Shown here piece by piece: positions 1 through 7,006 of a stretch of DNA of 11,563 bases. The notes below the pieces were generated by a model. It ran no database searches. It had not been told where the DNA came from and saw nothing but the letters and a program-made list of their open reading frames with translations. Position 1 is the first letter of the stretch; each line of letters opens with the position of its first letter. The position numbers and the translations under genes were made by a program. This DNA is from CAYJNO01 sp964371715 (GTDB lineage Bacteria; Bacillota_I; Bacilli_A; Erysipelotrichales; Erysipelotrichaceae), in contig CAYJNO010000045.1 in NCBI GenBank assembly GCA_964371715.1, forward strand, positions 1 to 11,563, read 5' to 3'.

Positions 1-25
1 CACCAAAAACTAAGACATTTTTCAT
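1..25 (-). CDS. 5' tip of a divergent gene (partial, first 8 codons)
   Basis: On the minus strand an ATG at 25-23 is preceded by an AGAGG ribosome binding site (bases 38-34) about 8 nt upstream. It opens a frame reading MKNVLVFG before the window ends. A hydrophobic beta strand followed by Gly is common at the start of Rossmann-fold NAD(P)-binding proteins such as epimerases, but eight residues cannot identify a family. It is transcribed away from the corrinoid adenosyltransferase gene, so 26-130 is a divergent intergenic region. The only other nearby minus-strand ATG (18-16) meets a stop after two codons. Confidence 0.5.
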
Positions 26-130
26 TTTACATACCTCTTTTATAGTATATCATTAAAATAGTGTAAAAATGAGAGCATAACAATTAAAAAAAAAGAATAT
101 TTTGTTAGAATGATATCAAAGGAGGACAAA
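26..130. promoter_or_regulatory. Divergent intergenic region, promoters weakly defined
   Basis: This 105-base AT-rich gap separates two divergent genes and should hold both promoters. The best -10-like hexamers are TATACT on the minus strand (49-44) and TAAAAT (54-59) or TAGAAT (106-111) on the plus strand. None has a good -35 at the right spacing, and two of them lie so close to the ribosome binding sites that the leaders would be almost absent. No operator-like dyad or riboswitch, including a cobalamin riboswitch, is visible. Confidence 0.3.
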
Positions 131-646
131 ATGAATTTATTACATATTTACTGTGGAGATGGAAAAGGTAAAACAACAGCTGCAATTGGATTAACAATTA
201 GAGCTTTAGGAAGTGGTATGAAAGCGTTGTTTGTACAATTTATGAAAAATCCAACAAGTAGTGAACTTAAAGTACTAAAAAATCTTGATCATTTATGTTT
301 AATACCACATGATATTAATCATGGATTTGTATGGAACATGGATGAACAAGAACGTTTAAGGACTAAAGAAGAATATAAAAAATTTATAAATGCTTTAATA
401 GAAAAGATTAAGGTGAATACATATGATTTAGTAGTGTTTGATGAAATACTATCTTGTGTTGAAGTGGGGTTTATTGAAGAAGAAATAATTTTAAAGTTAA
501 ATGAAGACAAGAATTTTGAATTTGTTTTAACAGGCAGAAATCCAAGTATACAGCTTATAGAAAAGGCTGATTATGTTTCAGAAGTAAAGGCAATAAAACA
601 TCCATTTGACCAAGGCATAAACAGTAGAAAAGGAATAGAATTTTAA
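131..646 (+). CDS. cobO: Corrinoid (cob(I)alamin) adenosyltransferase, CobA/CobO/BtuR type
   Basis: This cytoplasmic enzyme transfers the adenosyl group of ATP to reduced cobalt to form adenosylcobalamin. The 171-residue product fits the CobA/CobO/BtuR family in length. A P-loop, GDGKGKTT (residues 9-16), follows the first beta strand, a Walker-B-like VVFDE lies at 101-105, and the family C-terminal block TGRNPS...D...IKHPFDQGI...GIE runs from 134 to 170. I chose the ATG at 131 because a perfect AAAGGAGG (118-125) stands 5 nt before it. The in-frame ATG at 110 would put that site inside the coding region and add seven residues ahead of the conserved strand. The stop TAA lies inside the ribosome binding site of the next gene. 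No other cobalamin gene is in the window, so the likely role is salvage of imported corrinoid, which is inference. Confidence 0.93.
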   Translation: MNLLHIYCGDGKGKTTAAIGLTIRALGSGMKALFVQFMKNPTSSELKVLKNLDHLCLIPHDINHGFVWNMDEQERLRTKEEYKKFINALIEKIKVNTYDLVVFDEILSCVEVGFIEEEIILKLNEDKNFEFVLTGRNPSIQLIEKADYVSEVKAIKHPFDQGINSRKGIEF

Positions 647-655
647 GAGGTCAAA

Positions 656-868
656 ATGAATAAAAATATAATTATAGGAGTAGTATCGTTTTTATTAGGA
701 GGATTACTAGTATTGAATATAAGTGCTTTAGTAATGGGAAGAAATAATATGTTTAACAAATCAAGACATATGATGAATAATAGAGGATACAACAATTATA
801 CAAGTTACAATGACAATAGAATGAATAATTGTCATGATGCAGAATATACATACAGAATATTTCAATGA
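656..868 (+). CDS. Small single-pass membrane protein with Asn/Met-rich tail, unknown function
   Basis: The product is a 70-residue protein that I do not recognise. An uncleaved membrane anchor covers about residues 4-27 (GVVSFLLGGLLVLN core). The remaining 43 residues are polar and dominated by Asn, Met, Tyr and Arg, with HMMNN at 38-42 and a single Cys-His pair at 59-60. It starts 9 nt after the adenosyltransferase stop, and its AAGAGG site (645-650) overlaps that stop, so the two are almost certainly co-transcribed and coupled. A terminator begins 6 nt after its TGA stop. The Met/His/Cys content would suit metal binding, but that is speculation. It could also be the remnant of a longer secreted protein. 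Confidence 0.6.
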   Translation: MNKNIIIGVVSFLLGGLLVLNISALVMGRNNMFNKSRHMMNNRGYNNYTSYNDNRMNNCHDAEYTYRIFQ

Positions 869-873
869 AATAT

Positions 874-910
874 AAAATCCACCTAAATAACTAAAAGGTG
901 GATTTTTTTT
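874..910 (+). terminator. Rho-independent terminator after the adenosyltransferase unit
   Basis: AAAATCCACCT (874-884) pairs perfectly with AGGTGGATTTT (896-906) across an 11-nt loop, and a run of eight T ends at 910. It closes the two-gene unit and separates it from the large membrane-protein gene. Confidence 0.93.
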
Positions 911-919
911 GGGATAATA

Positions 920-952
920 TTGATTCATTTGTATATAATGATATGTTAAAAT
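920..952 (+). promoter_or_regulatory. Possible promoter of the large membrane-protein gene
   Basis: A perfect TATAAT lies at 934-939 and a second -10-like TAAAAT at 947-952. A TTGATT at 920-925 resembles a -35, but it is 8 bases from the first hexamer and 21 from the second, so neither pair is well spaced. A promoter is expected here because a strong terminator ends at 910 and the gene starts at 983. Confidence 0.35.
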
Positions 953-982
953 AGTTTTGTATAAAAATCAAGAGGGGGAAAA

Positions 983-3448
983 ATGAAAAAAATTATATTA
1001 TTTTTAATGTGTATTTTTTTGTTTATTGTAACTGGATGTTCTCATACTGAAACAGTGACATCAACTATTAAATTAAATGATGATTTTAGTGGAGAACATA
1101 CTATTGTTGTAACGGTAGATCAAAGTGAACTTGCAGAAGCAGACGACCCACATAGTGTTCAAAGTCAGGTAAAAGAATTAATTAACAATCAACCTCAAGA
1201 CTTTGAATTTTATTTTGATGCTTGGGCAGATGAAGATAAACTATGGTATAGTTATACATTTAATTTTAGTTCATTAGAAGATTATCAAAATAAATTAAGC
1301 AAAATAACTAATGAAGATGTCGAAATAACTGTAAGTGAAGAGGGTAGAGTTATTAGTTCAACATTAAGTTTAGATGGATTTGTCGATTCAGGAAGTGATT
1401 TTACAAAATGGGCAAGAGATATTATTGATGAAGCTGGTATATTTACTAATGATTTATCAGGTTCAGCCTACTTGGAAAGTTCAACATTAGAGTATAAGGG
1501 AGTAAACTATGAACTTGATTCATATTTTCCTTTAGAAATAAACAATGTAGAATCAGCTTCAAAGATATCATTAGAAACAACATTAAAAGAAGATCGAATA
1601 GAAAGAGATGTAGAACTTGTATTTAATACTACAGATACTTTAGGTGAATCAATTAATAATGGGACTTTAATTAATGACTTTACTCTAGCATTAGAAAGAG
1701 ATGGAATAGTAATTGATTCTATGGAAGTTTTAGAAAATGAGGGAATATATACTTTAAAAACAAAATTTCATATACTAATAACAAGAGATATAAGCATTGA
1801 TTTAGGAGACCTTGTAGCCTCATCAAATAGTGCATTTGAACTTGGAGAATATGTATATGTATCACCAATATATGCTGAAAAAACACAAGAGATAATTGGT
1901 TCAAACATCACGGTAGATAGAGTTACTAATGTAGGTGAGTTTAAGATTAGTGCAATTGACTATAGCTATATATTAGATAATAAGCAGTATATTTCAGTAT
2001 ATAATGATATAAGTACAGAAGAAATTAAAGATGATATAAACTTAGTTAATGATAAAGAAATAAGTTTCAATAATATCATTTTAGAAGAAGATGGGACATA
2101 TGCCATCCAAGCATCATTTGATATGATTGAAGACAATAGGATGATGGAAATGATCATGATGATTGCTTCTTGGGGTTTAGGAATACTTGTTGTTTTATTA
2201 ATTGGCTTTATCGTATTTAAAAATAAAGCAAAAATTGCTGAAGCAAGTAAAAAAGCTGCGAGTGAGATAGAAAATAATATCGAAGCAAACAATCAAAATG
2301 ATATAGAAATAAAAGAGGCGATTGTTGATGAAAGAATGCATGTCAAAGATGTCTTAAATATAAATTTTTTGATAAATACAATTAAACAAAGATCAATACA
2401 AATAACATTAGTTACAAATGTTATTTTATTAATCGTAGTATTATTAATAATGATGTCAATGTTCTCACATTATGCTGCTGATATGCTAGGTGTCTTTAGT
2501 TTTGTAGCAGATGGCGCAGAGGAGTTTCTAGTAAAAGCTGCATTTTCATTGCTAACATTTAATGAGTATAGTTTAAATTTCAATATAATTATTCAAACGA
2601 TTAATCTAAATTTAAATCTATTTGTATTTATAATAGGTCTTATTATCTATATAATTCCAAATATCATTTATATTAATAGATATAAAAAAACACTTACACC
2701 AACAGAACTTTTCAATAATTTATTCATCAATAGTGGTATATTAGCAACAATAATATTTGTGTTTAATATTATTGTTAACTTTAATTTTGATATATTTGGT
2801 TTTATTAAGTTAATGTTATTTATTAATATCACAAATATATTATTTATAACTTATAGTGTTGGAGATATTAATTTTAATAAAAAATATAATGAATTGATCA
2901 GCTATGCTTTAAATAAATTAAGATTTACATTTGTTTTAGGATTTGTATTCACAATAATAATTGTAATCTACTTAATAGTTGAATCATCAGATGCTTCAAT
3001 CTTTGCACTACTATCTTCACTAAACATATTTACTGTCATTACAACAACAATATTTGGTGCTTTCCCGTTAGTTGGTATGAATAATGAGCAATTTACGTTA
3101 TCTGGAATTTGGCAACTTGTTACAATAGTGTTAATGATTATAAACACTTTATATATTGTTTATGACTTTAGAATAATAAAAATAAAATTTAAAGAATTTA
3201 CAACAATGAAGATAGTTATAGTAATTGGTATTGTCCAAAATATTATAATGGTATCACTAATGATCATCAGTGGTATTAACATAACATTAAATGAAAATAT
3301 ATATCTAATTGTAATCCCAACTTTTACAGCTGTTATTGGTCATGCAATATATGCCTTTATCCTAGCAAATAGTATTGTTGATAAATATGTTTATGGAATA
3401 TTTAGTCAAATAGATATGGTTTTAAAAAAATATTTAAAATTAAAATAG
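983..3448 (+). CDS. Lipoprotein-signal polytopic membrane protein with large extracellular domain, unknown function
   Basis: The 821-residue product is of an unrecognised family. Residues 1-19 form a lipoprotein signal peptide with lipobox VTGC, so Cys19 should be lipidated and residues 20-385 lie outside the cell. The first part of that domain (about 22-130, TSTIKLNDDFSGEHT onward) has the acidic, beta-rich look of LppM/DUF3153-like lipoprotein domains; this is a weak resemblance. A membrane helix at about 392-412 returns the chain to the cytoplasm, followed by an Ala/Glu/Lys/Asn-rich linker (413-470). About nine more membrane helices follow (near 473-494, 537-563, 582-603, 606-625, 646-666, 676-696, 707-728, 742-763 and 772-797), and the Lys-rich C-terminus is cytoplasmic if the count is right. 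The only cysteines are in the signal peptide. The start is fixed by AAGAGGGGG (970-978) shortly before the ATG. It has its own terminator. A secretion, envelope or sensing role is possible, but nothing in the sequence decides it. Confidence 0.85.
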   Translation: MKKIILFLMCIFLFIVTGCSHTETVTSTIKLNDDFSGEHTIVVTVDQSELAEADDPHSVQSQVKELINNQPQDFEFYFDAWADEDKLWYSYTFNFSSLEDYQNKLSKITNEDVEITVSEEGRVISSTLSLDGFVDSGSDFTKWARDIIDEAGIFTNDLSGSAYLESSTLEYKGVNYELDSYFPLEINNVESASKISLETTLKEDRIERDVELVFNTTDTLGESINNGTLINDFTLALERDGIVIDSMEVLENEGIYTLKTKFHILITRDISIDLGDLVASSNSAFELGEYVYVSPIYAEKTQEIIGSNITVDRVTNVGEFKISAIDYSYILDNKQYISVYNDISTEEIKDDINLVNDKEISFNNIILEEDGTYAIQASFDMIEDNRMMEMIMMIASWGLGILVVLLIGFIVFKNKAKIAEASKKAASEIENNIEANNQNDIEIKEAIVDERMHVKDVLNINFLINTIKQRSIQITLVTNVILLIVVLLIMMSMFSHYAADMLGVFSFVADGAEEFLVKAAFSLLTFNEYSLNFNIIIQTINLNLNLFVFIIGLIIYIIPNIIYINRYKKTLTPTELFNNLFINSGILATIIFVFNIIVNFNFDIFGFIKLMLFINITNILFITYSVGDINFNKKYNELISYALNKLRFTFVLGFVFTIIIVIYLIVESSDASIFALLSSLNIFTVITTTIFGAFPLVGMNNEQFTLSGIWQLVTIVLMIINTLYIVYDFRIIKIKFKEFTTMKIVIVIGIVQNIIMVSLMIISGINITLNENIYLIVIPTFTAVIGHAIYAFILANSIVDKYVYGIFSQIDMVLKKYLKLK

Positions 3449-3457
3449 TATATTAAG

Positions 3458-3490
3458 AAAAGACTAGAAATTATATATTTCTAGTCTTTT
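3458..3490 (+). terminator. Hairpin terminator after the large membrane-protein gene
   Basis: AAAAGACTAGAAA (3458-3470) and TTTCTAGTCTTTT (3478-3490) form a perfect 13-bp stem around a 7-nt loop. The T-run is only four bases and is followed by AAATA. The hairpin is symmetric enough that the opposite strand also ends in TTTT. Confidence 0.85.
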
Positions 3491-3507
3491 AAATACTGAA
3501 AACATAA

Positions 3508-3513
3508 TATAAT
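3508..3513 (+). promoter_or_regulatory. Possible -10 element of the decayed gene
   Basis: A perfect TATAAT lies 24 bases before the ATG at 3537, between the preceding terminator and an AGAGGTG ribosome binding site (3524-3530). No convincing -35 exists: the position 17 bp upstream falls inside the terminator stem (TCTTTT). Confidence 0.35.
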
Positions 3514-3536
3514 AGGGGAAAGAAGAGGTGTGAAAT

Positions 3537-4439
3537 ATGGAAAATTTTATTGATGATTTTATTAACGATATTAATACCTTAATTGATGATATTTGTATGA
3601 GACATGAACCAAAGTTTGATTTAAAAGAAGTGCTTCAAGATAAAAATTTAAAAGATTTAAAAAGAATTGTGAATAATTATGCGGTAAAAGAATATTCAAA
3701 GATGAAAAAAGGAATTGATAAAAATTTTAAGTGAATTAATTTTTGATATAGAACAATTTAAATTAATAGTAAATAATACAAATATAGAATCATTTACTTG
3801 TTTTATTGAAGTTATGAAGAAAAAGCAACATGAATTAAATATTATTGAGGCTACAGATCTATTGGTTTATCACAATGCAGGATTAATTGAGTTTTATAAA
3901 GTTGATGCTGATATTATTGCTGTAATGTGTATGGTTATTTAAAGATTGACACATTTATAAAAATAATAAAAAAACAGAATAATATAATACATACTAAAGA
4001 AGAAACAAGAAAACTTATCCTTAATTATTTAGATAGAAGTTAAGGGGTAATGTATGGTCTTATAGAAAATTATATTGTTAATGAATTTTATACACATATT
4101 TTAAAATATGAAAAAGACGTCCACCTAAATAGGTAAACTAGAATTAATATTCTAAGCAAAGAGCAAATTTTAAAGTATGAAGCTAATGGTTATTATATGT
4201 GTGAAAATTTGCTAAAGAAATTATTGAAGTTGTATAAATATAAAAAAGAGGACTACTATTATATCAAAGATATGTTAGTAAAAATGATTAGACAAGTATT
4301 AAAAATAGAGGATTTTTTAGAATTTTTAAATATGGAATTACAAGGATTAAACAATAATACGAGGTTGTGGGGTAATTGTGGGTACACACCTGCTCAACTA
4401 ATAAGATTAGATTTTTCTAATAGTGGCATTAAACACTAA
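3537..4439 (+). pseudogene. Decayed gene of about 301 codons; Rho-N-like start and NNTR-W-N-G-TP end
   Basis: Several short open frames join into one protein. Frame A starts at ATG 3537 behind AGAGGTG and runs to a TGA at 3732. Removing one A from the A5 run at 3720-3724 continues it as GIDK-ILSELIFDIEQF in the next frame until TAA at 3940. Adding one T near 3938-3940 returns to frame A as KIDTFIKIIKKQNN, which then runs to 4439 with only two interruptions, TAA at 4041-4043 and TAA at 4134-4136. The total of 903 nt is 301 codons. The N-terminal part (LKDLKRIVNNYAVKEYSKMKK, Leu54-like spacing) resembles Rho-N/SAP-like modules, and the end NNTRLWGNCGYTP resembles the region that precedes SEC-C tails in Firmicutes YecA/SEC-C-like proteins. 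I see no SEC-C CPCGSGKK motif afterwards. Both resemblances come from memory. The 5' signals look intact, so short peptides may still be made. Sequencing error could explain the two homopolymer indels but less easily the two stops. Confidence 0.72.
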
Positions 4440-4456
4440 TTAGTAGAGCATTGCTA

Positions 4457-4485
4457 TTGACTAAAAAAACAAAGTAATTTAAACT
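4457..4485 (+). promoter_or_regulatory. Promoter of the copper operon
   Basis: TTGACT (4457-4462) and TAAACT (4480-4485) are separated by exactly 17 bp, a good sigma-A arrangement. Transcription would begin at about 4491-4493, at the first bases of the CsoR-type operator, so bound repressor would cover the start site. Confidence 0.7.
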
Positions 4486-4491
4486 TTATCT

Positions 4492-4510
4492 ATACACCCA
4501 TAGGGGGTAT
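4492..4510. promoter_or_regulatory. CsoR-type copper operator
   Basis: ATACACCC (4492-4499) and GGGGGTAT (4503-4510) form an inverted repeat, 7 of 8 positions matching, around ATA. G/C-tract arms flanked by ATAC/GTAT are the known form of CsoR sites ahead of Bacillota copper genes. It lies between the promoter and copA, and csoR itself is the last gene of the same operon, which supports copper-relieved autorepression. The downstream arm is only 6 bases from the copA start. Confidence 0.85.
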
Positions 4511-4516
4511 GGAGGA

Positions 4517-7006
4517 ATGATGAAAAAGCAAGAGATCAATATCAATGGTATGACATGTAGTGCATGTAGTAGTGCTGTTAGTAAAGAATTAAATAAGCTA
4601 GATGGTGTTAATAATGTTGAAGTACAATTATTAGCTAATAAAGCAGTATTTGAATATGATGAAGATAAAATAAAGTTATCAACAATAATTAATGCAATTG
4701 ATGAAATAGGATATAAAGCATCAACTAATGATAGTAAAAGAACAATTAATAAAGAAGATAATAGCTTAAAGGAATATCAAAAAATGAAGAATAAGTGTGT
4801 TACATCTTTTGTTTTTGGAATACCATTATTTTATCTTTCTATGGGACATATGATGGGATGGCCATTACCTGAGATATTTCTTGGTGCTAATAATGCAATT
4901 AACTTTGCATTTACTCAATTTTTATTAACAATTGCAATAGCATTTATTAATCAAAATTATTTTATTCATGGATTTAAATCATTAATTAAAAAAAGACCTA
5001 ATATGGATAGCTTAGTTGCGATAGGGTCAACGGCTGCAATTATTTATGGAATATATGCCATTTATCAAATAGGATATGGTTTGGCGATTCAAGATATGGA
5101 ATTAACACATACATTTATGATGGAATTATACTTTGAAACTGCAGGGATGATTTTAGCGTTAATAACACTTGGGAAAACATTAGAAACAAGAGCAAAATTA
5201 AAAACATCAGATGCAATTAAAAAGCTATTAGACTTATCAGCTAAAACAGCAATTATTCTAATTAATGAAAATGAAGTAACGGTAAATATTGAAGAAGTAA
5301 AAGTAAATGATATTTGTGTTGTAAAGCCTGGTGCCAAAATACCTGTTGATGGTGTGGTTGTAAATGGTTTTGGAAGTGTTGATGAATCAATGATTACAGG
5401 TGAAAGTATTCCAGTTGATAAAAAAATTGATGACAAAGTAATTGCCTCAACAATTAATAAATCAGGTAATTTTAGAGTTATGGCAACAAGTGTAGGAGAA
5501 GATACAACGCTGCATAAAATTGTAAAGTTAGTTGAAGAAGCTGGAAATTCAAAAGCTAATATTTCAAAGTTAGCTGACCAAGTTTCAGGTTTTTTTGTAC
5601 CATTAGTAATTGTAATATCACTAGTTAGTTTTATTGTTTGGATGATGGTTGGAGCAACATTAGAATTTGCAATGAGTATAGCTATAGCTGTACTTGTAAT
5701 ATCATGTCCATGTGCTTTAGGTTTAGCAACACCAACTGCTATTATGGTTGCTACGGGAAAAGCTGCAAGTTTAAAAATCCTGGTTAAATCTGCTCAAGCA
5801 TTAGAAACAGCACATCATGTTGATGTAGTACTATTAGATAAAACAGGAACAATAACAAAAGGGAAACCACAAGTAAATAAGATTATAAGTTATGATGATA
5901 ATTTATTAAGTTTAGCTTTTGGAATTGAGAGTATGAGTGATCATCCATTAGCTTTAGCAATAAATAATTATGCAAAAGAAATGAATATTGAAAAAGCTGT
6001 AATTGAAAACTTAGAAAATATAGATGGGCATGGATTAAAGGCCAAATATAATAGTTTCACTCTACTTGCTGGTAATATAAATTTAATGCAAAATAATAAT
6101 GTTGATATTACTTCAATAAAAGATGAATACGTAAACTTATCAAAAAAAGGTAATACAGTCTTATTCTTTGCTTTAGAAGAGAAATTATTAGGTATAATAG
6201 CAGTAGCTGACGGTATTAAAGAATCAAGCATAGAAGCTATTAAATTGATGAAAAAACAAGGCTTAAAGGTAGCAATGATTACAGGTGATAATGAAATTGT
6301 AGCAGCTAATATTGCTAAAAAAGTAGGTCTTGATGAATATTATAGTAGAGTATTACCACAAGATAAAAGTAAAATAGTTGAAGAATATCAAAGTAAAAAT
6401 CATAAGGTAATGATGGTTGGTGATGGCATAAATGACGCAATTGCATTAGTAAAAGCTGATGTTGGTGTAGCAATAGGTGCAGGAGCAGATATTGCAATTG
6501 AAGCAGCAGATTTCGTCTTAATTAAAGATGATTTAATTGATGTATTAACGGCAATTAAATTAAGTCATGCAACTATAAAAAATATAAAACAAAATTTATT
6601 TTGGGCATTATTTTATAATAGTGTTGGTATTCCATTAGCAGCTGGTGTCTTTATTTCAACTTTTGGTTGGAAATTAGATCCAATGTTTGGTGCATTAGCA
6701 ATGAGTTTAAGTTCAGTAAGTGTTGTAAGCAATGCATTAAGACTAAAAACATTCAAACCCAAAATAGAATATAAAATAGAAAAAGGAGAAAAGGAAATGA
6801 CAAAGATTTTAACAATTGAAGGAATGATGTGCAATCACTGTAAAGGGAATGTAGAGAAAGTATTAGGTAACTTAGAAGATGTAACTAGTGTAGTAGTTGA
6901 TTTAGCAAATAAAACAGCAACATTAACAATTACAAATGAAATAAGTGATGAAGTATTAATTAGTACAATTGATAATGCAGGATATAAAGTAATAGAAGTA
7001 AAATAA
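4517..7006 (+). CDS. copA: Cu(I)-exporting P1B-type ATPase with C-terminal fused CopZ-like domain
   Basis: This membrane pump uses ATP to export Cu(I). Along the 829 residues: an N-terminal HMA domain with GMTCSAC (Cys14, Cys17); paired membrane helices from about 95 to 225; actuator TGES (294-297); the Cu-site CPC (397-399) in membrane helix 6; phosphorylation Asp441 in DKTGT; ATP-binding His476-Pro477; and hinge GDGINDA (635-641). YN (700-701) and M729xxSS complete the Cu(I) P1B-1 signature. The family's normal end (about residue 748, SNALRLKTFKPK) is followed by a short charged linker and a second HMA domain (761-829) with GMMCNHC (Cys772, Cys775), which is CopZ in length and motif. Residue 642 is Ile where the family has Pro (GDGINDAPAL). 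The start is uncertain by one codon: GGAGG (4511-4515) is only 1 nt from ATG 4517 and 4 nt from ATG 4520, while AGGGGGT (4502-4508) is 8 nt from the first. The stop overlaps csoR. Confidence 0.96.
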   Translation: MMKKQEININGMTCSACSSAVSKELNKLDGVNNVEVQLLANKAVFEYDEDKIKLSTIINAIDEIGYKASTNDSKRTINKEDNSLKEYQKMKNKCVTSFVFGIPLFYLSMGHMMGWPLPEIFLGANNAINFAFTQFLLTIAIAFINQNYFIHGFKSLIKKRPNMDSLVAIGSTAAIIYGIYAIYQIGYGLAIQDMELTHTFMMELYFETAGMILALITLGKTLETRAKLKTSDAIKKLLDLSAKTAIILINENEVTVNIEEVKVNDICVVKPGAKIPVDGVVVNGFGSVDESMITGESIPVDKKIDDKVIASTINKSGNFRVMATSVGEDTTLHKIVKLVEEAGNSKANISKLADQVSGFFVPLVIVISLVSFIVWMMVGATLEFAMSIAIAVLVISCPCALGLATPTAIMVATGKAASLKILVKSAQALETAHHVDVVLLDKTGTITKGKPQVNKIISYDDNLLSLAFGIESMSDHPLALAINNYAKEMNIEKAVIENLENIDGHGLKAKYNSFTLLAGNINLMQNNNVDITSIKDEYVNLSKKGNTVLFFALEEKLLGIIAVADGIKESSIEAIKLMKKQGLKVAMITGDNEIVAANIAKKVGLDEYYSRVLPQDKSKIVEEYQSKNHKVMMVGDGINDAIALVKADVGVAIGAGADIAIEAADFVLIKDDLIDVLTAIKLSHATIKNIKQNLFWALFYNSVGIPLAAGVFISTFGWKLDPMFGALAMSLSSVSVVSNALRLKTFKPKIEYKIEKGEKEMTKILTIEGMMCNHCKGNVEKVLGNLEDVTSVVVDLANKTATLTITNEISDEVLISTIDNAGYKVIEVK
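6781..6788 (+). promoter_or_regulatory. Internal Shine-Dalgarno site inside copA
   Basis: AAAAGGAG lies 8 nt before an in-frame ATG (6797-6799) at the exact junction between the ATPase and its C-terminal HMA domain. It is stronger and better spaced than the site at the copA start. Its position suggests either internal initiation of a free chaperone or a relic of a formerly separate copZ gene. Confidence 0.65.
6797..7006 (+). CDS. copZ: Possible free CopZ copper chaperone from internal initiation in copA
   Basis: Initiation at this ATG, codon 761 of copA and in the same frame, would give a 69-residue protein starting MTKILTIEGMMCNHC. That is the normal size and layout of CopZ, a cytoplasmic chaperone that binds Cu(I) through MxCxxC and passes it to CopA and CsoR. 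The upstream AAAAGGAG at 8-nt spacing is the direct evidence. Enterococcus and Bacillus make CopZ from a separate gene, and Escherichia coli makes a copper chaperone from copA by programmed frameshifting, so dual output from one locus has a precedent. Whether the internal start is used cannot be told from sequence. The same stretch is certainly also translated as the tail of CopA. Confidence 0.5.
   Translation: MTKILTIEGMMCNHCKGNVEKVLGNLEDVTSVVVDLANKTATLTITNEISDEVLISTIDNAGYKVIEVK

Noticed and set aside
110..130. ATG at 110 as the start of the adenosyltransferase
   Set aside because: It would translate the AAAGGAGG site that serves ATG 131, and the family begins at the strand before the P-loop.
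878..889. 12-mer TCCACCTAAATA repeated at 4119/4120-4131
   Set aside because: The first copy is part of a terminator and the second lies in the decayed gene; no extended similarity surrounds them, so chance in AT-rich DNA is the simplest explanation.
3732..3734. UGA read as tryptophan (Mycoplasma code)
   Set aside because: Reading through this TGA meets another TGA and then TAA within eleven codons, tryptophans elsewhere use TGG, and the 70-residue gene ends in a TGA just before a terminator.
4440..4464. Imperfect dyad TTAGT...AGCA/TGCT...ACTAA after the decayed gene as a terminator
   Set aside because: Pairing is interrupted and it is followed by A-rich, not T-rich, sequence on the plus strand; it also overlaps the -35 of the copper promoter.
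4509..4520. Three-codon upstream frame (ATG GAG GAA TGA) overlapping the copA start
   Set aside because: It arises from the GTATGGAGGAATGATG run needed for the operator arm and the ribosome binding site; nothing further supports a regulatory mini-frame.
5089..5436. Minus-strand frames within copA, the large membrane gene and the transporter
   Set aside because: They are opposite-strand shadows of strongly supported genes, lack ribosome binding sites and have low-complexity Ser/Leu/Ile-rich translations.
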